43,340 bases of DNA from a virus, in the IMG/VR virus record IMGVR_UViG_3300035070_002595, positions 1 to 43,340 of that record; one strand, 5' to 3'. The position numbers and the translations under genes were made by a program. The stretch's first letter is position 1. Every line of letters begins with the position of its first letter. Under the pieces are notes generated by a model. It searched no databases. It was not told where the DNA came from and saw only the letters and a program-made list of their open reading frames with translations. Below are positions 30,135 to 37,448 of this stretch, piece by piece.

Positions 30135-30745
30135 GCCACAACCTCACAACCGTTCAAACTGATTCCTGGAAGTAACCTGCCGGACTCAACCATCCGAACG
30201 TCGGCAACAGGTTCACCGCAGTCCTCATAGGTTCTAATAACCTTGCCGATCCCCAAGACTGGAATCCAGTACGTCGGCTGATGGACAACCTCCGGCGCGA
30301 TCTCGTTCATCCTTTTTGGCCTGACGACTTCCGACTTGTAGCAAGTGAAGCAAAGCCCTCTGCCTTGGTGCGCCCTGTCCTTCCTCCCACAAGAAACGCA
30401 ACACGCGTACTTCTTCGTCCATCTGCGATTCGAGATTGGTTTGGGTGGCTTCTCGGTGAGTGGGTGCGCTTCTCGGTAGGATTTCTTTTCGTAGCACCGC
30501 CTACAAAGCCCATGAGCGCTATGCGGCGAGTCGGATAAACCACAGGAGGTACAAGCGTCGTACTTGTTTGACCAGCAACCTCTACGACTGCCAAAGAGCG
30601 TTTCCGGTATCGGTTCTCCTGGATGCTTCCGATTGAATGCAAGTATCCTCCGAGAACATTCCTTGCAGTACCCCTTGCCGTCATGCCGTCTTGTAGAAGA
30701 ACCGCATCCTCTACACGCTTCCCACTTTCGAGTCCAACCGTTCAT
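30131..30745 (-). CDS. Triple zinc-finger repeat protein
   Basis: 204 aa. Three tandem copies of W-x2-K-x3-C-x2-CG-x6-H-x3-G-x-C-x2-C lie near residues 4-32, 58-88 and 109-137. The C-terminal 60 residues are a beta-rich domain with VLGIGKVIRTYEDC. A single copy of the same finger occurs in the protein at 42300, in the opposite arm. Such fingers occur in uncharacterised phage proteins; DNA or RNA binding is expected. Confidence 0.7.
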   Translation of the reverse strand: MNGWTRKWEACRGCGSSTRRHDGKGYCKECSRRILAFNRKHPGEPIPETLFGSRRGCWSNKYDACTSCGLSDSPHSAHGLCRRCYEKKSYREAHPLTEKPPKPISNRRWTKKYACCVSCGRKDRAHQGRGLCFTCYKSEVVRPKRMNEIAPEVVHQPTYWIPVLGIGKVIRTYEDCGEPVADVRMVESGRLLPGISLNGCEVVA

Positions 30746-31164
30746 GCCCGCACCTTCTTGACCTGCTCGTAAAACGATTCCCTTGCCTCGTCGTCACTCG
30801 GATACGGGACTATCGACATATCCGAACGTGCCCAAATCGCGTCCAACCTCGCACGGATTTCCTTTCTCCTTTCCTCGGATACTGGAGGCGGAAGAGCTTT
30901 TGAAACGGCGCTCTGAATCATCCGCCTTCGGTTCTCATCATCTTCGAGTTCAATGCACTTCGACGCGAACTCTGAAGGCGCGGGGAAGTCCTTGGAGTAG
31001 GCGATAAACCACCCGCAAGCCGATTCGATGAAGTCAGGGTTTACGCACCGTCCTCTGAGTGCGATCTCCCATGCCTTTCCGGTCTCTGGCGTGATTGTGC
31101 GCCCGTACAGTTTCAGCCCCGCCGATTCGAGCAGAACCAGCGTATTAGCGATCTTTACTTTCAT
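30742..31164 (-). CDS. Probable helicase loader (G39P-like)
   Basis: 140 aa. The order of features (a helical start, W in AWEIAL, then WFIAYSKDFPAPSEF) resembles the SPP1 gp39-type helicase loaders, which carry a Phe-Pro segment after a helical domain, followed by a disordered, Arg/Glu-rich tail. It follows the DUF1376 replication gene, as loaders usually do. The family call is tentative. Confidence 0.5.
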   Translation of the reverse strand: MKVKIANTLVLLESAGLKLYGRTITPETGKAWEIALRGRCVNPDFIESACGWFIAYSKDFPAPSEFASKCIELEDDENRRRMIQSAVSKALPPPVSEERRKEIRARLDAIWARSDMSIVPYPSDDEARESFYEQVKKVRA

Positions 31165-31898
31165 GCCATACCTCTCAGGAGTCGATCTCGTTTATCGTTC
31201 ATCGAGTCGCGGGGGGACAACCCACTTTTAACAGGGAACAGACCGGACCAGCCTTGGAGGATCGACTGGTTTATACAAGCCTCCGGGTCTGGTTGATCCT
31301 TGAGGAAAGCGAACTGCTTGCGCCAGGTTGCGGCTTCGGTCTTAACTTTCCGCTGTTTCCGGTACTGCTCCCACTCTTTGAGTGCTTCGAGGTGCGGTAC
31401 AAGCTCAGGAGGAACTTCAACCCCCTTAAAAGCCCCTTGGGGGGTAGGGGGGTTCTTTGTAGTAGAAGATGAAGATGAAGATGAAGAGTTACAAGAGCGT
31501 TGAGCGACAGTTAATGGGGTCGTTATGCCACCGTTACTGGGGTCGTTATCGTCTTGGTTACCCCACCTTTTTGCCGCCGATAACTTCCCACGCTCCGACT
31601 GCTCCTGGCGGAATTGCATCAGCTCGTTGTACTGGTTGTACAATCGCTCGTTGACGAGTTGCCCGTCGATCTCTTTGAAGTGCCTTGAGATTGCTTTCCA
31701 AATCGCGGCTTCCTCCGATTCGGACATTCCGAGGATTCGCGCCCGTCCTGCCGAAGTATCGGGTATGCCGCCCTCAGTCCATTGGAAGGTCAAGAGGCGC
31801 ATATACGAACCCTGCTCTGCCACACTCAGGGTCATGGTTCCTACGAACCAATCACGCGCGTAAAGTTGAAAGGCCGGGGCCTTTTGAATATCTGCCAT
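31161..31898 (-). CDS. DUF1376 replication initiator / replisome organiser
   Basis: 245 aa from ATG 31898, with AGGAG upstream. Residues 7-105 match DUF1376: AFQLYARDWF, a Gly-Ser-Tyr-Met-Arg-Leu-Leu turn, then FQWTEGGIP and a later NERLYN. The linker (about 110-165) is low complexity with an eight-serine run. The C-terminal segment has KEWEQYRKQR and a helical end typical of phage O-type proteins. It should bind the origin and recruit helicase. Confidence 0.75.
   Translation of the reverse strand: MADIQKAPAFQLYARDWFVGTMTLSVAEQGSYMRLLTFQWTEGGIPDTSAGRARILGMSESEEAAIWKAISRHFKEIDGQLVNERLYNQYNELMQFRQEQSERGKLSAAKRWGNQDDNDPSNGGITTPLTVAQRSCNSSSSSSSSTTKNPPTPQGAFKGVEVPPELVPHLEALKEWEQYRKQRKVKTEAATWRKQFAFLKDQPDPEACINQSILQGWSGLFPVKSGLSPRDSMNDKRDRLLRGMA
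31419..31488 (-). repeat. C/G-tract hairpin and GATGAA microsatellite inside the replication gene
   Basis: AACCCCC (31419-31425) can pair with GGGGGTT (31448-31454), and between them CCCC and GGGGGG tracts allow alternatives. Next to it, GAAGAT-type hexamers repeat from about 31464 to 31488, encoding the serine run on the other strand. Both lie in the disordered linker between two domains. Phage lambda keeps its origin iterons in the same part of gene O. Confidence 0.55.
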
Positions 31899-31915
31899 AT
31901 CTGCTCCTGGGGATC

Positions 31916-32061
31916 GGTTGGTCAAGCGGAACCCCTAAAATGACAAGCCCCTTTTGCGTACCCCTGGTTGACCAACCTTGGAGCAAAGTCCGCAGTAGCC
32001 AGAAGGTACGCAAAAGAGGCGATGTTGAGTGTATCACGGATTTGCCGAGAAAAGGTTGGTC
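31916..32061. repeat. Interleaved inverted repeats upstream of the replication gene
   Basis: GGTTGGTCAA (31916-31925) is inverted as TTGACCAACC (31968-31977), and GGTTGGTC returns in direct orientation at 32054-32061. A second pair, CTTTTGCGTACC (31951-31962) and GGTACGCAAAAG (32005-32016), interleaves with the first. These perfect 10- and 12-bp repeats in about 150 bp, just before the initiator gene, suit an origin or a set of operators. Confidence 0.65.
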
Positions 32062-32110
32062 GTATTATTAGACGACGAACGTCTACTGAATGTTCCGCGA
32101 TCTTAGTCAT
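31922..32110 (-). CDS. Possible 62-aa ORF over the repeat region
   Basis: The ATG at 32110 overlaps the HNH gene stop by 8 nt and follows GGAG, which favours translation. The product looks unlike a folded protein, and its C-terminal half is encoded by the inverted repeats. The region may hold both a short gene and DNA sites, or only sites. Confidence 0.3.
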   Translation of the reverse strand: MTKIAEHSVDVRRLIIRPTFSRQIRDTLNIASFAYLLATADFAPRLVNQGYAKGACHFRGSA

Positions 32111-32498
32111 TCTTCCACTCTCCGTTCAGCCTCACTCCCAACGTATCCCGGTAGTAGGAAATCCAATAGTCGTAGTCGATCTTCTCGGACGTTCTTTCAA
32201 GCTCTGCAAGAAACTCCCACCTGCCCGGAAACATCTTCTCGATCCACGAATGAAACGTGGCCGGATGCGTGTCCATGTCCACATGGCAGGTGTGACAAAG
32301 ACAGACGGCGTTCTCTGGATGGAACTTGATTCGCTTGGTTCGACGGTGGACGATATGCGCCCACTCAAGAGCGAATGAAGTACCGCAATGCAAGCACTTA
32401 CCATGCCGCTTACACCACGCTGCCGCGTACTTCTCGGCGTGACGGTCTAAAGAAGCCTTCTTAGTTGTGGACTTCTTCTTGAGTGGTGTGTTGCGCAT
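32103..32498 (-). CDS. NinG/HNH-like nuclease family protein
   Basis: 131 aa. Zinc-type pair C35/C38, then EWAHIVHRR with H48, HPENAV with N63, and C68-x2-C71 followed by H72. This is the HNH zinc-finger layout (Cys pair, His, Asn, Cys pair). The C-terminal WEFLAELERTSE segment resembles phage recombination protein NinG. Lying in the replication block, it may process recombination intermediates. NinG versus free HNH cannot be decided by eye. Confidence 0.7.
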   Translation of the reverse strand: MRNTPLKKKSTTKKASLDRHAEKYAAAWCKRHGKCLHCGTSFALEWAHIVHRRTKRIKFHPENAVCLCHTCHVDMDTHPATFHSWIEKMFPGRWEFLAELERTSEKIDYDYWISYYRDTLGVRLNGEWKND

Positions 32499-32709
32499 CC
32501 GTGCCTACCTTTTCCTGAAGCCTCTTCTTTATGATCCGGCCTTCAAGTATTTCGATGCCCGATACTAAAGCGTTCTTGCGCTCTTGCTCGGACTTATTTG
32601 GCCGGAGCGGGATTGAAGCAAGGGCAGCTTTCATAAAATGCAACCCCTGTTCCAATCCGTAAAGTCGTTCGTACTTATCGTGTATCAACTCCCATGACCA
32701 TTTAGCCAT
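32461..32709 (-). CDS. Hypothetical protein, 82 aa
   Basis: Not recognised. Helical throughout, starting MAKWSWELIHDKYERLYGLEQ. The last 38 nt overlap the HNH gene. No cysteine or membrane motif. Confidence 0.55.
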   Translation of the reverse strand: MAKWSWELIHDKYERLYGLEQGLHFMKAALASIPLRPNKSEQERKNALVSGIEILEGRIIKKRLQEKVGTDAQHTTQEEVHN

Positions 32710-33016
32710 TCGCCCACCAATCTATGAGGTATTTAGCAAACAGTTTCGCGTGACGACATCCCATAGGATTATTGTCCTTGTCCCGGTACTCTTTAATGAT
32801 TTCCCTAATCGTCGGTTCGTTCTTTGCCATGACCATCCTTCCAAATTCGCAAGTGCATTTAATCTCTGTCGTCTCGCCGGAGAACTCCAGCTTCCACGCC
32901 ACGTCGTGATCTCTGGAGGAAGTGCAATAAGCCGTTGCGCCTTCCTCGGTGATGTCGATTCCAAAGAGCCATATAACTTCAGGCGAAGATGTCGGCTGCT
33001 TCTTTGGCAAGCTCAT
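32702..33016 (-). CDS. SWIM-type zinc protein, 104 aa
   Basis: A C-x-C pair (KCTCEFG) after a beta-strand region and, some 40 residues later, C-x-H (GCRHAKLF) match the CxCx(n)CxH SWIM signature, whose members bind nucleic acid or partner proteins. The start is taken at ATG 33016; it has GAGGGTG directly upstream with almost no spacing, so it may begin elsewhere. It overlaps the 203-aa gene by about 38 nt. Confidence 0.6.
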   Translation of the reverse strand: MSLPKKQPTSSPEVIWLFGIDITEEGATAYCTSSRDHDVAWKLEFSGETTEIKCTCEFGRMVMAKNEPTIREIIKEYRDKDNNPMGCRHAKLFAKYLIDWWANG

Positions 33017-33590
33017 CACCCTCTATTGGTTTCTCAAGCTCCGAAACGTCAGCGGCTATCAACATTGCGTTGACAGGATCGCGCTTACTCTGAGTCTCTT
33101 TGAGGAATTTGGTTATGATCCACGCTTGACCAGCCAAGAGACCTGTATCCGGCATCGTCTCACTCGCCTCTTTGAGAATCGCCTTCTCGCAGGCGTTTAC
33201 TTGGGTCATCGTCATTCCAAACCGCTTCCACTCTGTGCGGAGTGCCGCCTTGAGTCCATCCGTCATGGGTGAGCGCCAGTTGACACTCTTGGGGAACTCA
33301 GCTTCGATGGTATGCCCGAAGATCGTGAACTTTCGTTCGAGTGGTTTCGGTTCCTCGATTGGAGCACCACGACGGCCTACCTGAATCCCCAACTGTTGAG
33401 ACAGTTCGTTATTGACGAAATCTGAGGCTTTCTGCATAATGTTATCAGCCCCGCGTAGAATCTCATCAATCTGTGCTTGGGACGCTCCTACGGGAACGTG
33501 AGACGCCATTACGGATGCAGTCACAGAGCCGTAGTTCCCGTCAGATATTGTCCGTTGGATTTGGATGTGCAGGACAGGTGTTTCCATCAC
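32979..33590 (-). CDS. DNA-metabolism block protein, 203 aa, unrecognised
   Basis: An N-terminal strand-helix region (HIQIQRTISDGNYGSV) is followed by a helix and, after residue 100, a mostly helical domain ending ELAKEAADIF. Directly downstream of the SSB-like gene, so a recombination or replication partner is plausible. No known recombinase motif is visible. Confidence 0.5.
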   Translation of the reverse strand: MMETPVLHIQIQRTISDGNYGSVTASVMASHVPVGASQAQIDEILRGADNIMQKASDFVNNELSQQLGIQVGRRGAPIEEPKPLERKFTIFGHTIEAEFPKSVNWRSPMTDGLKAALRTEWKRFGMTMTQVNACEKAILKEASETMPDTGLLAGQAWIITKFLKETQSKRDPVNAMLIAADVSELEKPIEGDELAKEAADIFA

Positions 33591-34093
33591 TCCTCCACGA
33601 ACGGATCGAATGGGGCATCCGTTGGCCCTTCGCTTACAACCGCATTGAAGAGCGCGTGGGCCTTGATTGTCTCTTGCGACTTGTCTTGCTTGTCAGGCCA
33701 GGACTCACCAGACCAGTCGTGTCTCTCGGCCCTAACCCACGCATTGCCGTCCCACACGTCGCAGACAACGCACGAAACTTTCTCGTTGTCTTTGTTGGGG
33801 AACGCTGAAATTTTTACCAAGTCCCCATGCTTGATCCCCTTGAGGTTTTGGGAGAACATAACTGAGCCAACGGACTTGTTCGCCATGTCGATTCTGTAGT
33901 TGTCCTGCCCCTCGGACATTTCGATGATGAAGAGTTGTTGAACGCGGCCCTGAAATTCCCTTGAGCCGAATCCAATCTTGGTGATGAACCCGTCAACCGC
34001 GCCAAATTCCTTGTACTCACCGTCAACCTTCGACTTGAACTTTCCGCAAGTTAGATGGACATAGCGGGCTGAACTGTTTTCATGTAGTGCCAT
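33587..34093 (-). CDS. SSB-like OB-fold protein
   Basis: 168 aa. Five-strand-like pattern (YVHLTCGKFKSKV, GFITKIGFGS, QLFIIEMSEG, LVKISAFP, KVSCVVCDVW) and an acidic C-terminal tail ending in PFDPFVEE, as in single-stranded-DNA-binding proteins that recruit partners by their tail. The ribosome site AAGGAGA is strong. Not proven to be SSB: the canonical SSB motifs are not clear. Confidence 0.55.
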   Translation of the reverse strand: MALHENSSARYVHLTCGKFKSKVDGEYKEFGAVDGFITKIGFGSREFQGRVQQLFIIEMSEGQDNYRIDMANKSVGSVMFSQNLKGIKHGDLVKISAFPNKDNEKVSCVVCDVWDGNAWVRAERHDWSGESWPDKQDKSQETIKAHALFNAVVSEGPTDAPFDPFVEE

Positions 34094-34312
34094 TTAGTTC
34101 TCCTTGCCTCTGAAGGCGCTGCCGATGAATCCGATGACAATCCAAATGATCGAGCACTTCCACCAAACAAGGGAAAGGCCAAACCAAGAAAGGACTGCGC
34201 TGAGTACCCAACCAATGCCAGCGATCAAGCCCGCGCTAAGAGCGGTCAACCCCAAAATCGTCAGGCATAAGATCGGCCACGTGGCGTTGTTTGAATGTAG
34301 ATTGACTTTCAC
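34094..34312 (-). CDS. Small two-helix membrane protein, 72 aa
   Basis: GTG start after AAGGAG. Two hydrophobic helices: residues about 13-40 and 44-66, with Trp-rich ends. It sits between the HTH gene and the SSB-like gene, not in the lysis block, so it may modify the host membrane early in infection. No family recognised. Confidence 0.6.
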   Translation of the reverse strand: MKVNLHSNNATWPILCLTILGLTALSAGLIAGIGWVLSAVLSWFGLSLVWWKCSIIWIVIGFIGSAFRGKEN

Positions 34313-34365
34313 GTTTACTCCTTGCCTCTATCGCTCGGCATAGCGGGGTAGACTCTGAGTGGTTC

Positions 34366-34584
34366 TCAGAACTGGCCCTCTTGGGTCGCGCCCGCTTCGC
34401 TCGTTTCAGGGGCGGGCGGGCTTTTGGCATATCGCTTGACGATATCCCGGCAAGTCGTCTGCGGGATGCCTGTTTCAGCTTCGATCTTCTGCCAGGGCAT
34501 AGAGCCGGATCGAAGGGCTATTACCCTCATTTCAAGGTGAGTCCACTTCTTCGGCCTGCCTGCTGGAATTTGCGGGATAGTCAT
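34366..34584 (-). CDS. Small HTH protein (homeodomain-like), first gene of the leftward operon
   Basis: 72 aa. After RPKKWTHLEM, residues 18-52 form a helix-turn-helix (MPWQKIEAETGIPQTTCRDIV). The basic start and acidic tail suit a small transcription factor. The ribosome site GGGGGT is directly before the ATG. It faces the divergent region at 34.6-34.7 kb and may control it. Confidence 0.65.
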   Translation of the reverse strand: MTIPQIPAGRPKKWTHLEMRVIALRSGSMPWQKIEAETGIPQTTCRDIVKRYAKSPPAPETSEAGATQEGQF

Positions 34585-34738
34585 TTACCCCCATACTATA
34601 TCACGAACCATGCCCATTCTTCACCCAGTAATTTTACCTGAGTTGCGCGATTATGCGGAAAAGAGTAGAAAAGACCGAGAATGATGTTGTACAGTATTGC
34701 CATGCCCTCTGAAACGGGGCACAGGAGAACCAGATCAG
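34585..34738. promoter_or_regulatory. Divergent early control region
   Basis: No gene over 154 bp apart from a possible leaderless 26-codon frame. Minus strand: TATAGT about 10 nt before the HTH start. Plus strand: TTGCGC, a 17-bp gap and TAGAAA, and further right TACAGT (34690-34695), 6 nt before an ATG at 34702. None has a perfect -35. The layout marks the place where the two early operons diverge. Confidence 0.45.
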
Positions 34739-34782
34739 ATGACAACGACACTACACGCACAGAAAGCCCAGTTTCGGAATAG
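34702..34782 (+). CDS. Possible leaderless 26-aa leader ORF
   Basis: Its ATG follows TACAGT by exactly 6 nt, the spacing used at 25014 and 25351. The product is Arg-, Thr- and Asp-rich. It overlaps the next gene in another frame. It could be a leader peptide whose translation exposes the AGGAGAA site of the gene at 34739. Confidence 0.25.
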   Translation: MPSETGHRRTRSDDNDTTRTESPVSE

Positions 34783-34867
34783 CCGGATCAGGAAGCCTCA
34801 CAAGAGAGGCTACAGGGCCTTGAAACAGATACTTATATGCCTGTCAGGGGCACGGAGGGTTCGATGA
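34739..34867 (+). CDS. Short basic protein, 42 aa
   Basis: The ATG lies about 10 nt after AGGAGAA; the stop overlaps the next ATG (ATGA). More than a quarter of the residues are Arg or Lys, so RNA or DNA contact is likely. First Shine-Dalgarno-led gene of the rightward arm. Confidence 0.55.
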   Translation: MTTTLHAQKAQFRNSRIRKPHKRGYRALKQILICLSGARRVR

Positions 34868-35202
34868 GTTACCTATTCGTCGAAGAAATCTACGGACCCG
34901 TGTATGGGTCGGTCGCTGTTCGATTAACGGGCGGGGCCATTGCCACATGGGTCGATGAATCCGATCCGATTATTGGTCGCGCCGTTGAAAGCTACGAGCA
35001 GCACAATGGCCTTTTTGCTCAGAGATACGCTCGATTCCAAGAGTTTCCAAATTGGGACGCTGTATGTAGCGAGTGCGGATCGGGCTTTATAGCTAAGGAT
35101 TGCGACAACGTAACTTGTCCGACGTGCTACGAGCGTTACATGAGAGGCGTTTATCGAGAGCAATCTGCCACTAACCAAATGAACGAGAGCGTGTCGGCAT
35201 GA
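34864..35202 (+). CDS. Hypothetical protein with C-terminal zinc ribbon, 112 aa
   Basis: The N-terminal 60 residues are a mixed domain. C68-x2-C71 and, after an ITAKDC-like stretch, a second pair within CPTC form a zinc ribbon. Start ATG overlaps the preceding stop. No family recognised. Confidence 0.6.
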   Translation: MSYLFVEEIYGPVYGSVAVRLTGGAIATWVDESDPIIGRAVESYEQHNGLFAQRYARFQEFPNWDAVCSECGSGFIAKDCDNVTCPTCYERYMRGVYREQSATNQMNESVSA

Positions 35203-35339
35203 GAACCAACACGTTGAAGGCGGCATTCAGAAACGCCAGACAAAAGAGGCTTCACAAAAGAGAACGTCGGGAGCTTTGCCGAATGTTCAAGGACCTCGGA
35301 AAGCAACTTGGTAGAACAGGTTTCGGGGGGATCGTATGA
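35199..35339 (+). CDS. Short basic protein, 46 aa
   Basis: Overlaps the gene before and the gene after by 4 nt (ATGA twice). Strongly basic helical protein (ARQKRLHKRERREL). Possibly nucleic-acid binding. Not recognised. Confidence 0.55.
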   Translation: MRTNTLKAAFRNARQKRLHKRERRELCRMFKDLGKQLGRTGFGGIV

Positions 35340-35614
35340 CCATCACCATTGACGCAGACGGCGGCTACCACGGGGAAGTATTCCAAGACGGTGACCGTTG
35401 GGGCTACCGGATACATGAGTGTTTATTCGTGGGCAATAAGAATGCTGATCCAGACTTTCGGACATTCGAGCCATCACGCCGATTCTATCTTCCCGCTACC
35501 GCCACGAGCGAGTGCTTGGAAGAGATTGAGGCGCGAATCGCGGCAGACAAGAAACGAGCTGAGAGTGCGCCCACAGACGGCAATGAATACAACCCGTTCG
35601 AGGTAACGGCATGA
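35336..35614 (+). CDS. Hypothetical protein, 92 aa
   Basis: The beta-rich first half (MTITIDADGGYHGEVFQDGDRWGY) is followed by an acidic helical end. Not recognised. Coupled by ATGA on both sides. Confidence 0.6.
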   Translation: MTITIDADGGYHGEVFQDGDRWGYRIHECLFVGNKNADPDFRTFEPSRRFYLPATATSECLEEIEARIAADKKRAESAPTDGNEYNPFEVTA

Positions 35615-35790
35615 GACAGTACACCTACGTTCCAATGGGAGACACCCACGTTCCTATCGTTGACCAGGAACAGACAGACGACGAACTCGACCTTGAATCG
35701 CTGGAAGAATCCTATCCTGACATACCCCTAAAAGTGAGAACAGATTGGTTCGACCTTGCAAAGGAGATTTGCTACGCGGAGGCATTATGA
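35611..35790 (+). CDS. Acidic small protein, 59 aa
   Basis: Central run of Asp and Glu residues (about 20-37), predicted net charge strongly negative. Small acidic phage proteins sometimes mimic DNA, but this is only a possibility. ATGA overlaps at both ends support expression. Confidence 0.55.
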   Translation: MRQYTYVPMGDTHVPIVDQEQTDDELDLESLEESYPDIPLKVRTDWFDLAKEICYAEAL

Positions 35791-35996
35791 ACTGGGAAGA
35801 ACACTACAACGAAGCAACAAAGCACGTCGCTCTTGGTGACTGGCCCTCAGCAAAAGAGTGCGTGAGACAGGCGATAGTCGAATGTCCAAACGGCTCTATC
35901 GTCTCCGACCTCTTGACACCCTTGTACGGTGAATGCGCGATACGGACGGCCACAAAATCCAAGTGGCAGAAACTGGTAGAGGCGGTGGGGCTGTGA
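35787..35996 (+). CDS. Small TPR-like helical protein, 69 aa
   Basis: Helix pairs with the pattern EATKHVALGDWPSAKECVRQAI, close to one tetratricopeptide unit. It may be a protein adaptor. The stop overlaps the GTG start of the radical SAM gene (GTGA). Confidence 0.55.
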   Translation: MNWEEHYNEATKHVALGDWPSAKECVRQAIVECPNGSIVSDLLTPLYGECAIRTATKSKWQKLVEAVGL

Positions 35997-37039
35997 GCGA
36001 GATCACGCAGAAATACACGATTCCAACTGGCTATCTGTTCGTGGGAGAATACGAGAAGGGGCCACTTGAAACACTTAGTATTGGCGACTACGGTAAGCGA
36101 TACAACGTCAAGGCAAACTTTCTGGGATACCACGATGAAATCAAGGGCGTTCCCAATGTCCATTGTATGCCGCTGTCTGAGAAATGGGTTATTACGATCA
36201 GCACCCAGCATGGATGTGTGATGAAATGCACGTTCTGTGATGTGCCGAATGTGAAATGGCGCGGGAACGCAACCTTCGAGGAGTTGAAGGCTCAACTCTA
36301 CAACGCCATTGGGCTATTCCCCGAGTGCAATTACACCGAACGCCTGAACATCCATTTTGCGAGAATGGGAGAGCCTATATTCAATGAGGCGGTGTTCGAG
36401 TTCTCGCGGTGGCTGATTGCAAACAAGCGTCAAATTGCAAGCGATACAGGATTGAGAATCGAGGTATTACACCCGGTTCTTACTACGTCATCACCGCGCA
36501 AGTTCGCAAAGTTGGAGGCGCGCATCCTTGAGTGGTGCGAAATTAAGAACGACCTATACAACGGACAGGCAGGACTTCAGTTCTCCATTAACAGCACGTC
36601 GGATGAGCAGAGGTCGGCTATGTATACCGATATGCAAATCTACCTTGACGACCTTGCAAAGATCGCCGAGAAGATGCCGGAGCCTATCAGCCGTAAGTAT
36701 TGCTTGAACTTCGCATTTGCAACGGGAAATGAATGCGACGGTAAGAAAATGGCGGCATGGTTCGACCCAGCAAAGTTTATGTGCAAGATCACTCCGATAC
36801 ACAACAACAATGCTTGCAGGGAACATGGGATCGAAACAGTTGGAGGGTACTCGTCATACGAGCCATATCAAGAGGCGGAGCAGGCGTTGTTGGATGCTGG
36901 ATTCGATGTTCTGACGTTCGTTCCATCGCTCGACGAGGAAGATGGGCTGGTGACTTGCGGAAACGTCATCCTTGGAGGCTCTACGCTCAAGTATGACGAA
37001 GGGCTCATCAAGATCGAAGGACTGCGGAGGTCGGCATGA
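35993..37039 (+). CDS. RlmN-like radical SAM protein
   Basis: 348 aa from GTG 35993. The iron-sulphur motif is C75-x3-C79-x2-C82 in HGCVMKCTFC. It is followed, as in RlmN/Cfr, by a Trp-Arg-Gly-Asn segment, MGEP (125-128) and a FSINSTSDEQR strand. A late Cys in TCGNV (C322) fits the methyl-carrier cysteine of RlmN. The other catalytic cysteine, seven residues before the first cluster cysteine in RlmN, is Thr68 here. An RNA-modifying enzyme is likely, but its exact reaction may differ from RlmN. It sits among small unrecognised genes. Confidence 0.75.
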   Translation: MSEITQKYTIPTGYLFVGEYEKGPLETLSIGDYGKRYNVKANFLGYHDEIKGVPNVHCMPLSEKWVITISTQHGCVMKCTFCDVPNVKWRGNATFEELKAQLYNAIGLFPECNYTERLNIHFARMGEPIFNEAVFEFSRWLIANKRQIASDTGLRIEVLHPVLTTSSPRKFAKLEARILEWCEIKNDLYNGQAGLQFSINSTSDEQRSAMYTDMQIYLDDLAKIAEKMPEPISRKYCLNFAFATGNECDGKKMAAWFDPAKFMCKITPIHNNNACREHGIETVGGYSSYEPYQEAEQALLDAGFDVLTFVPSLDEEDGLVTCGNVILGGSTLKYDEGLIKIEGLRRSA

Positions 37040-37218
37040 ACTATCTCGATTCTGTCCTTCCCGAAACGGTCACAAACAGACCGTACAACGAAAAGCTGAT
37101 AGGACACTCCAAGTCCATCAAACTCGGTTATCGCAGGGGTCGGAGGGCTTTGTTGGTGTTCTACCTCTTGGCCCTTGCGGTATTTGGCTTTTGGATTGGA
37201 GGATGGTGGGGAGTATGA
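37036..37218 (+). CDS. Small membrane protein, 60 aa
   Basis: Basic N-terminal 39 residues, then one hydrophobic helix (VFYLLALAVFGFWIGGWW). Coupled to the radical SAM gene by ATGA. The basic part should face the cytoplasm. Confidence 0.6.
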   Translation: MNYLDSVLPETVTNRPYNEKLIGHSKSIKLGYRRGRRALLVFYLLALAVFGFWIGGWWGV

Positions 37219-37448
37219 AGTACGAATGTGTCAGCTCATGTTGCAGCGCACAGATGATCCCCGACACGGGCGAATGCAACGAACACCCAATCGGGATTTG
37301 TTCTCAATGCCAAGACTGGGCAGGGTTTGTTTATGTCGATGAAGAGGGCGAAGAACTGCCCTATGGCACTATGCCTGTAGAATGTGCCGCCGCTGTCGCA
37401 CGCGCACGACGTGAACTGAACAGCCCAAAGACGGAGGTATTGATATGA
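37215..37448 (+). CDS. Small zinc protein, 77 aa
   Basis: Cysteines at C5, C9, C10 and, after a His-containing loop, C28/GIC and C31/C32 area form a likely zinc site; the end is acidic then helical. Opening KYECVSSCCSAQM resembles small treble-clef proteins. Family not recognised. Confidence 0.55.
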   Translation: MKYECVSSCCSAQMIPDTGECNEHPIGICSQCQDWAGFVYVDEEGEELPYGTMPVECAAAVARARRELNSPKTEVLI

